A stretch of DNA of 64,000 nt from JAJEFO01 sp022819605 (GTDB lineage: Bacteria; Pseudomonadota; Alphaproteobacteria; Rhodobacterales; Rhodobacteraceae), in the NCBI GenBank assembly GCA_965221545.1, contig OZ244901.1:4092001-4156000 (forward strand). The letters run 5' to 3'. A model generated the notes under the pieces. It ran no database searches and was not told the DNA's origin. It saw only the letters and a program-made list of their open reading frames with translations. The position numbers and the translations under genes were made by a program. Each line of letters starts with the position of its first letter. Position 1 is the stretch's first letter. Of this stretch, positions 44,746 to 51,900 are shown in pieces.

Positions 44746-45366
44746 ATGGGAATTACATTTCTTCGACGCTATACTAATCTTGCGAGTGCGATTCATTTGC
44801 TAAAGAATCGAAATATCACTCTACTCGACCCATCAACGTGGGACGACCGGAACGATGCGTTCTTCATATCCGAATACAAGAAAAAAATCGAGGCGTTATC
44901 AGTGCTTGCACTGTGCTTTGCAGAAATTGGTGAAAGGTACCACCATTGGCGAGTGTTTTCACACGGCTCTGATGGCGTCTGCATTGAGTTCAACAAGGAA
45001 CGCTTGTTGGAGGCGTTTGACTCCGACATTGGAGTCAATCACGGAGCGATCAATTATACGCGTCTACGTGATGCGCAAAGAATGAAAGACATTGATACTG
45101 AGGAGCTGCCATACTTCAAGAGATGGCCGTACGGCGATGAAAAGGAATATCGTGCAGTCTACGTTGATAAGCAGGCATCCAAGTCTCTTCATGACGTCCC
45201 AATTGACCTAAACTGCATTAACCGCATCATCCTGAGTCCTTGGCTGGCAATTTCTCTTGCGGACTCTGTAAAGGCACTCCTACGATCGATAAAGGGCTGT
45301 CGTAAGATGAAAGTTCACCGATCAACCCTTATAGATAACCGAGATTGGAAGAGATTGGCCCGTTAG
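44746..45366 (+). CDS. DUF2971-like protein
   Basis: 206 residues resembling the DUF2971 group: it opens with FLRRYTNLASAIHLLKNRNI and LLDPSTWDDRND, then VLALCFAE...YHHWRVFSHGSDGVCIEF and a later EYRAVYVD. Such proteins are found widely in defence islands and near toxins, but no activity is established. The DNA is clearly AT-rich compared with neighbours, a sign of transfer. It is preceded by 111 non-coding bases and followed 60 bases later by a large palindrome that may end its transcript. Confidence 0.75.
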   Translation: MGITFLRRYTNLASAIHLLKNRNITLLDPSTWDDRNDAFFISEYKKKIEALSVLALCFAEIGERYHHWRVFSHGSDGVCIEFNKERLLEAFDSDIGVNHGAINYTRLRDAQRMKDIDTEELPYFKRWPYGDEKEYRAVYVDKQASKSLHDVPIDLNCINRIILSPWLAISLADSVKALLRSIKGCRKMKVHRSTLIDNRDWKRLAR

Positions 45367-45426
45367 GCCACTCCTCTGGTACCCTACTGTCGCTGATGTC
45401 GGATGCACGACCACGCCGCATTGTGG

Positions 45427-45473
45427 TGTGTCAAGCGTCCATTATGTTGAGCTCAACATGGACGCTTGACACA
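45427..45473. repeat. 47-bp near-perfect palindrome
   Basis: Outer arms TGTGTCAAGCGTCC and GGACGCTTGACACA pair over 14 bases, then a three-base bulge on the left arm, then an inner TGTTGAGCTCAACA stem. No T-run on either side. It could be a MITE-like element, a bidirectional terminator or an operator between the DUF2971 and HEPN genes. Confidence 0.8.
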
Positions 45474-45536
45474 ATTCCAGCCGCGTCGCAGTTTCTCATC
45501 AACTCGCTTCGCGCGAGAACTCCATGATCCGAGCCC

Positions 45537-46556
45537 ATGAGCATAGAAGTCACGTTGCATCCCGAGATGTCTGATGAACGCGGACTGCAAGCGCTTCTGG
45601 TGGAGTTCGGATTTGAACGCTGTGGCCATCTGTGGAATTGGCCGGAAGGCTCGCTGCACTTTCGTTGGTTTAGCGACGTCGAGTATCAATCCTACGATGG
45701 CGTCGAAGCCACAATCTTCGCCCCGACCGAAGCTCTCGACAAAGGTGGCCGGCCTTGTGCCTGGGCGTTGCACACACGGACACGTGCTTCGGCAAGCCCG
45801 GCCGACAGAGAACAGCAGAACCGGATCATCCGTGCGGCCAGAAGACGTTTCGGCGGTGCGTTTCTCAACGACAGTGCAGGCAAGAACAGATACACGAGAA
45901 TCGAAGACGACGGGCGCGATGCCCTCAGCCGCGGTCTCTACCTAACCTACGAATCCGTGCGCGAGTCCGTCAGCGCCGTTCAGTACGCCCTGCCCCATCC
46001 AACGCCGGGCCTGGAATGCCTTGTCGGGACCGATCTCGAACCTCTCTCCGAGGTGGATCCCCAGCGCATCCTCTACAACGCCCTTGTGCCGTTCGCCTTG
46101 GCTGCCGTCGAACACTTCTTGAGCCGTTCGTTCAAGACACTACTGAAATTCAACTCGAATGCCCGAGAACGGCTCCAACGGATGACACGCAAGGTAGAAA
46201 TGGCCGAGGCCCTCTCCATCGCGGAAGGAGAGTCATCGATCGAGGATATCGTCGTCGGGTGGTACAGTTTTCAGAACTTGGACGGCATCCAGAAAGCTTT
46301 TGACGAATGGTTCGGAATGGACGTCCGCAAAATCCTCCGCCGAAGAAGGAGGATCGGTCGGCGGATCGTCGTCCTAGACACGGAACTCCAGAGAATGATC
46401 GACGCGCGGCACGGTGTGATTCATCGATTTCACATCGACCGGAGCCTGCGGAAACACGACATCAGCGAACTGTTGGACACGGCGATGGCCGTGGTCGACG
46501 CATTCGTCGACCACTTGGAGTCCGAAAGGTCGATGCGTATCAGGGATCGCGCATAG
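45537..46556 (+). CDS. Unknown protein with C-terminal HEPN-like domain
   Basis: A soluble 339-residue protein. The N-terminal half (HLWNWPEGSLHFRWFSDVEY) is not recognised. The C-terminal half is helical: LVPFALAAVEHFLSRSFKTL (near 186) begins a HEPN-type bundle and the R-x4-H motif RHGVIHRF (R291, H296) is the RNase signature of HEPN toxins and defence effectors; a basic run RKILRRRRRIGRRIVVL precedes it. The protein may therefore be an RNA-cleaving effector with its own N-terminal sensor. No antitoxin-like gene is adjacent. It is close to DUF2971 and NYN genes in the accessory region. Confidence 0.7.
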   Translation: MSIEVTLHPEMSDERGLQALLVEFGFERCGHLWNWPEGSLHFRWFSDVEYQSYDGVEATIFAPTEALDKGGRPCAWALHTRTRASASPADREQQNRIIRAARRRFGGAFLNDSAGKNRYTRIEDDGRDALSRGLYLTYESVRESVSAVQYALPHPTPGLECLVGTDLEPLSEVDPQRILYNALVPFALAAVEHFLSRSFKTLLKFNSNARERLQRMTRKVEMAEALSIAEGESSIEDIVVGWYSFQNLDGIQKAFDEWFGMDVRKILRRRRRIGRRIVVLDTELQRMIDARHGVIHRFHIDRSLRKHDISELLDTAMAVVDAFVDHLESERSMRIRDRA

Positions 46557-46960
46557 CTTCTGGCCGCACTGCGCCGGATCGATCTACGCGCCAGCACCGA
46601 GCCCAAGTTTCCCGATCCAGCCGTCCATTCCTGCAACCAATCAACGACGACCGCCACCGATGACAGTCCGAATTTGCGCGCCCTGAGACATCCGTAGGAT
46701 TCCCAACACAAATCTGTGCACCGCTTTCCGAAATGAAATCCCCTGAAAGCACCATTTTTTCTAGGATTGGTCTGGTTGCGGGGGCTCGCAACCACCGAGA
46801 CCGACATTTGATTTTGGTCCCGATCTGATGCGTCTCAACACTCTGATCTTTTGAGAGAATTTGGTCCTTTCGCGTAGGATTACACGACCGTTGGTCTTCT
46901 CATTTGGAAAGCTGCCGATCGTCCAGGAGCATTTCCCGAAGATCTTCCGCCGAAAGACCC
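46557..46960. other. Non-coding gap with tRNA-flank-like sequence
   Basis: About 400 bases. No gene is supported. The only notable content is the stretch at 46695-46784 that resembles the DNA next to and inside the 3' end of tRNA-fMet at 56004-56096 (listed as repeat). Confidence 0.5.
46695..46784 (+). repeat. Candidate att remnant: copy of tRNA-fMet 3' flank
   Basis: TAGGATTCCCAA (46695-46706) and TGGTTGCGGGGG (46773-46784) recur in the same order, orientation and nearly the same spacing at 56004-56015 and 56085-56096. The second block is the exact 3' end of tRNA-fMet including CCA. The DNA between them is diverged. An old integration site or decayed tRNA duplication fits. Confidence 0.55.
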
Positions 46961-47119
46961 TCAGCACCTGCAACCTGCTCGCGAACCTGGGAAAGCGGCG
47001 GCTCCTCGCCGTGAGCGAACGTCTCGAGGACAAGGAGCATCAGAGACTGACAGTAAGGAACGGGCACCCGCCACCGCGCGCGTTGCCGCCGGCTTCCGGG
47101 GCTTCACGCACCTTGAGAT

Positions 47120-47372
47120 GTCATTTCCTGCCTCGGTCTCCGCCTTGCGAAGCTCCCACGTCTTCTGTAGGTTCAGCCAGAGCTGAGGCGTCGTCCCGAA
47201 GTAGCGCGCAAGCCGCAGCGCAGTGTCAGCGCTCACGCCCCGCTGGCCGTTCAGAATCATTGTCATCCGGTTCGCCGGCACGTCCAGCGCCTTAAGCAGG
47301 CCACTCGCCGACAGCCCCGAGTTCCTCGCGCCGCACTTCTCCGGAGTGCACCGGCGTCATGCAATTCCATGC
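47120..47372 (-). pseudogene. higA: Decayed HigA antitoxin gene
   Basis: PANRMTMILNGQRGVSADTA followed by LRLARYFGTTPQLWLNLQKT and WELRKAE is the HigA helix-turn-helix core. The N-terminal part (VHSGEVRREEL, then ASGLLKALDV) lies in other frames upstream, and the C terminus runs into unrelated residues. At least two frameshifts make it non-functional. It follows a broken higB. Confidence 0.7.
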
Positions 47373-47389
47373 GCTTATGTCAGACTGCC

Positions 47390-47614
47390 TCAGTTACAGT
47401 CCACGGTCTCCACGTCGCACGGGCCCGCGTCCGTCCATCGGAAGCAGACGCGCCATTGTGCGCTGATCCGAATGCTGTGCTGATCGGCGCGGTGGCCGCG
47501 CAATGCGTCGGCGAATTGATCAGCAAGAGCAACTCCGGGCGAGGCAGTGCGCGCCATCTTCGGAGGCACCTGAGTTTCCGTCCTTCGTGCCGCGTGTCCG
47601 ATTGACCGAATCAT
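47390..47614 (-). pseudogene. higB: Decayed HigB toxin gene
   Basis: The frame starts MIRSIGH and ends DALRGHRADQHSIRISAQWR then VCFRWTDAG...DVETVD, the C-terminal strand pair of HigB/RelE RNases. The middle is shortened and reads through an unrelated frame, about 20 residues shorter than intact HigB. With the broken higA next to it this is a dead toxin-antitoxin pair. Confidence 0.65.
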
Positions 47615-47673
47615 CGGCGATGTGTAGAGATGCAAGCAGTTATCCGCTACGCCCGTAGGCGGGCATCTATACG

Positions 47674-47708
47674 GAGACCCTCCGCGGGTCAAACCTGTGG
47701 AGGGTCTC
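47674..47708 (+). promoter_or_regulatory. Stem-loop sequestering the Shine-Dalgarno of the NYN gene
   Basis: GAGACCCTCC (47674-47683) pairs perfectly with GGAGGGTCTC (47699-47708) around a 15-base loop. The right arm holds GGAGGG, nine bases before the ATG at 47714. A second short hairpin (GCCCG/CGGGC) lies just upstream. Translation control is likely. Confidence 0.6.
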
Positions 47709-47713
47709 TTCAT

Positions 47714-48301
47714 ATGAAAGCGGCGGTATTCATCGACGGCGGGCATCTTCGGGTGCTGGCAAGGCAAGCCGGCTACAGGTACGATCCGGATTACATTGAG
47801 GCTGTCGCCCATGCCTGCGTAGGCGGGGACGAAACTCTGCTTCGGGTTCTCTACTATGACTGCGCGCCCTATCGGGGCAGCCCGAAGCTGCCGGTTTCGG
47901 GCGAGCCTGCCGCCTTCCAGGGATCGGACGACTGGCTGAAGGTACTAGCGGCAAAGCCCCAGTTCGCAGTTCGTCTTGGTACGCTCAAGTTCCGGGGGTT
48001 TGAACCGCGACGGGTCCCCATAGCCTCAGCCGCGCTGTCTGACGAGGACTTCAAGCCGCGCTTCGAGCAAAAGGGGGTCGACATGCGGCTCGGTCTCGAC
48101 ATCGCTTCCTATGCGGCTGATCGATCCATCGACCGAATCATCCTGATCACCGGCGACACGGACTGCCTGCCGGTGATGAAGCTGGCCCGAACGGCCGGTC
48201 TGCAAGTGGTGCTCGTGCAGTTCCCGAAGCAGCGGCTCGCAAGGGAACTCCTGTGGCACTCCGACTTCCAGAAACCAGTCAATTGGCCCGGGCAGGACTG
48301 A
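47714..48301 (+). CDS. NYN (PIN-like nuclease) domain protein
   Basis: A 195-residue LabA/DUF88-type NYN protein. KAAVFIDGGHLRVLA (2-16) gives the first aspartate (D8 with GGH), GVDMRLGLDIASYAADRSID near 120 gives the second (D-x-x-x-x-x-D), and ILITGDTDCLPVMKLA near 143 has the D-T-D motif. All acidic metal-binding residues look present, so RNase activity is likely. Its Shine-Dalgarno is buried in a 10-bp stem. The gene converges on a broken LabA-like gene at 48305-48900 that encodes a related domain. Confidence 0.85.
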   Translation: MKAAVFIDGGHLRVLARQAGYRYDPDYIEAVAHACVGGDETLLRVLYYDCAPYRGSPKLPVSGEPAAFQGSDDWLKVLAAKPQFAVRLGTLKFRGFEPRRVPIASAALSDEDFKPRFEQKGVDMRLGLDIASYAADRSIDRIILITGDTDCLPVMKLARTAGLQVVLVQFPKQRLARELLWHSDFQKPVNWPGQD

Positions 48302-48304
48302 CGT

Positions 48305-48900
48305 CGACGCCGGGCGCCCGATGACGTCCCTCATCTCGTCAAGCTTGATGAAGCTGTCGGCCTGGCGGCGTAGTTTGTCGGCGATCGTCGGCGGTTGCGA
48401 ACGGATCGTCGAGACGACGGACACTTGCACACCCTCGCACTTCAGGCATTCCATTGGCGACCGGATACCGCCGTCTGTTACTGCCAAGTTAATTCTCCCC
48501 AAAAGCGCCAAGGTAAAAGTCCCCACTTTCGGGCGCTGACGCCCAGTCCCTGGGCAGGCAGCACGACATGGTCGACACGCGGCGAAAGCTCCATGGCATC
48601 CACCGCAATCTCGATATCCGCATTCCGCTTCACCTTGCGACGGCCTTGGCCGTCGACGCATTCCTTCGGCAATTTCGTCACCATGGCGAACCCGTTGCAG
48701 TTGAGCCAGTCCACGAGCGGCCGGATCGGAGAGCATTCCTCGTTTTCGAGGAACTCGGTGCAGGAGAACGCCCGCAGCAGCTGAGACGGAACCTCGATCC
48801 GGTCCGGAATTCTCGAAGTCTCTGGCTGTCACGAGGAATGTGCGAAGCACCCGTGCGGCCGATTCTGTTCGCCGCCGCAAGGTCAAGGATGGCATGAAGT
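48305..48900 (-). pseudogene. LabA-like NYN gene disrupted by a solo repeat
   Basis: A second NYN gene on the minus strand. LENEECSPIRPLVDWLNCNG followed by FAMVTKLPKECVDGQGRRKV and ADIEIAVDAMELSPRVDHVV matches the LabA core, up to where a HVVLFSGDGDF-type strand should follow. There the 48482-48555 repeat is inserted. After it DGGIRSPMECLKCEGVQVSV and VSTIRSQPPTIADKLRRQAD resume the domain one frame off. The N terminus lacks a clear start and the 3' end runs into the neighbouring gene without a stop. Confidence 0.7.
48482..48555 (+). repeat. Copy 2 of the IS-end-like repeat, inserted in a LabA-like gene
   Basis: TGCCAAGTTAATTCTCCCC at 48482-48500 through CGGGCGCTGACGCCCAG and CCCTG at 48552 repeats 30414-30483 with few changes. 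No transposase accompanies it. It interrupts the LabA-like coding sequence. Confidence 0.75.
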
Positions 48901-51900
48901 TCAACTGGTAGAGCCGTCGTCGGGCCTGTCAGTGCCTGGAGCCGGATCAGGCGACAGGAAAAGTTGAGGCACGATGACCTCCCAAGTGCTGGAGCGTAGG
49001 TTTCGCCTGCGCCCTTCGTCCTCTTCGTCGTCAGCCCGGCGCGTGAAGATGCCCTGCACACGCGCGCGGGCGACGGCCATGCCGCGCGGCGGGACCCAGC
49101 TCTTCGCCATGCGGCCGACCTGGCAACCCTGCCGGTCAAGGAATTTCCACTGGCCGTCCGCATGCGACATGACCAGCGGATCTCCGGGCGAAAGTGCGGT
49201 GATGGCGCGGTGGCACTCGCTGTGCGCCGCTCTCCAGCCGGCGAACGACAGGACGACATCCTTCAAGGTACACTCGGCAATCCTGACGTCCAGCCGCGGG
49301 TCGGATATGTCGGGGCCCGGAATCTCGCGCTCCAGCACTGACGTCGTGTTCAAAAGGGGTTCAACGAGCGAGGCGGCGCGTTCCTCCCGTCTCGCCTGAA
49401 GCGGCCTGTCCCGGACGTCCGGCTGGCTGGCATCTTCGAGACGCACCAGCGCAAGGGTCTCTCGAGCGCGCGTCATCGACACGTAGTACAGACGGCGTGC
49501 GGCATCGGGATCTTCTGCGTCGCTCGCTGCCTTCCATCGCCCGTCGAGGATGACGACGTGATCGAACTCCAGGCCCTTGGCCCGGTGGGCGCTGGTCAGG
49601 AGCAGCCCCTGTTGCCTGCGCCGGATCTCCCTGCTCCATTCGCCAAGCCAGTTTCGGACGAAGGCGACGGGCAGCGTCTCGGCATGACCTTCGTCGAGAA
49701 TCAACTCGTCAAGCGCCTGGGCCAGCAGGTCGGCCCACGGATCCCCGCCGACATCCTTGCGATATAGCCGGATCGACCGTGTCTCGATCGTTGTCGGAGC
49801 GCCGGATTCAAGAGTGCGTAGGAACCGTTGCGTCTCGCGGGCGCGCCAGAACGAGGAGAGCTCCTCCCGCGCGCTCTGGACCGGTATGCCGTGAGCCATG
49901 CAGGCGCTCCTTGCGGGATCGAGGTCGGCCCAGTTCCTTGCGATGACGGCGCATCGACTCCACTGCCAGTCCGGGTCGAGCGCGGAGAGGCGCCTGAGCT
50001 CTTCGACCGCGGCCACAGCCTGCGAGAGCTGACCGCCCCGGACGTTCAGGATCTGGACCTTGCCTTGCGCGACCCTGTCGCGAGCGGTCCATGCCCCTCC
50101 TAGCGGATCCGCCTCGCGGCGGGCGTCGACCCGAAGCCCGTGATCCCGCTTGAGACGATCCGCCGCGCCCTCGATGCACCTGCTCGCCGCATCAACGATG
50201 AAGCGGGTCGAGCGGTAGTTCTCGACAAGATACTCCTCCTTCGCATTGTATTCCTGTGCGAAGCGGCGGATGAAGCGCACGGACGCGCCCTTCCACGCGT
50301 AGATGTTCTGGTCGTCGTCTCCCACCGCGAACAGGTTCAGCCGCCCGTCGTCATCGGCGAGGGTCTTTCCGGCGAGCGCGGCGATCAGCTCGTATTCGGG
50401 CTCGGCGATGTCCTGGTACTCGTCGACCAGGATCCAGTTGAGACGCCCAAGCATCTGTTCCCGCGTGACGAAGGCGTTTGCCTCGTCGCTTCGCAGCAGC
50501 CGGGCGGCGTCGCGAAGAATGGCGTCAAACGTATGCTTGTCCGGATTCGCTGCGGCGTCTGCGAAGGAGATTCCGAGTATCCGCATAGCAAGCGCGTGGC
50601 AGGTCATCACGTTGACGCCGCTCGCGCCCTTCCCGATCAGCTCATTGAGGCGCCGACGTGCCTCCACTGCCGCGTGGCGATTGTAGGTGAGCGCCAGGAT
50701 GCTCCCCGGATTCTCGCGGCGCACGCTGACGAGGTAGGCGATGCGATGCACCAGCACACGTGTCTTGCCCGATCCAGGGCCTGCGAGCACGAGCACGTTG
50801 GTGCGCTCCCCGACTTTCTCTACAATCCGCTCCTGGGTCCGATTGCCGAGCTGCCTGACGATCTCGTCGAAATGTTCGGGAAGAGTGTCGTGCCCGAGCG
50901 TCTTTTCCTTGCCCTCGAACCATTTCCGGACGAACGCCTCGCTGTCGAGCTTGAAGTAGTCCGTCGCGAGAGCAAGGGCCAGGTGGATGTCGTCCACCCC
51001 GAGCTTCGCGTATTCGCTGACCACGTGGATCTGCGCGGTCTGCTCCGCGTAGTGTTGCTGCAGTGGCTTGAAGTCCGCGACCGTAAACTTTTTTCCGCGC
51101 GTGACCTTCAGGGACATGGCCGGACGGAACACCGTGAGGCCGCGGTTGAGGGTGACGACCTCCTGCTCGTGCATCCAGAGAAGCGCGCGGTCCACGAGCG
51201 GCTGGGTTGCCTGGTTCTTCAGTTCGGACCTCAGCACCAGGTCGTCCCTGACGGCCTTCTCAAGCGCCCCGTATGTCGTTTCCACGAGCAGGTCGACCCC
51301 GGCAACGCCGTCGGGCACCTCGCCGATCAAATGGTCGAGAAGCCGGGCTGCGCCGTCCCGGCGAAGCCGCGCGATGCGATCGATGGAGTCCCAGTTCCGG
51401 CGCAGCCGGACCCCGATGGTCTCCATGTCGCGGGCACGGATTTCGATGCTGCGCCTGGCATCGGGCTCGTCGCGGCCGTCGGCGGATATGCCTTGAAGGA
51501 GTCGCACAAGCCGTTCGGGCAACGGATCCTCGATGTGCTTCTCACGAAGGCGCTGCGCTAGGGGGCGAAGCGCAAGACGCGTCCAGGTGTCGATTTCCTG
51601 GTCGGGCGCCACCTCGCGAAGCTCGGCAATGAGCGCATTCTCCAGTTCGCATGCCAGCGCCAGGCGCCGCGATGAAGCGTTCTCGACGCCAGCGTGGACA
51701 TACACGGTGATGCGCATGTCGTTCGACGCGACCCCGATCTCCTCAAGCGTGCTGAACACCTTACGAAGCTGCTGCATCGAGCAGCCGCACTCGTTCATCA
51801 ACTCGTCGGTGGACACGCCGACGTCCGGTTCGGATTGGGCCAAGGTTTGCACGACGCGCAGCATCTGCGACCGGATGTCGCCGCGAATGTTTCGCCTGCG

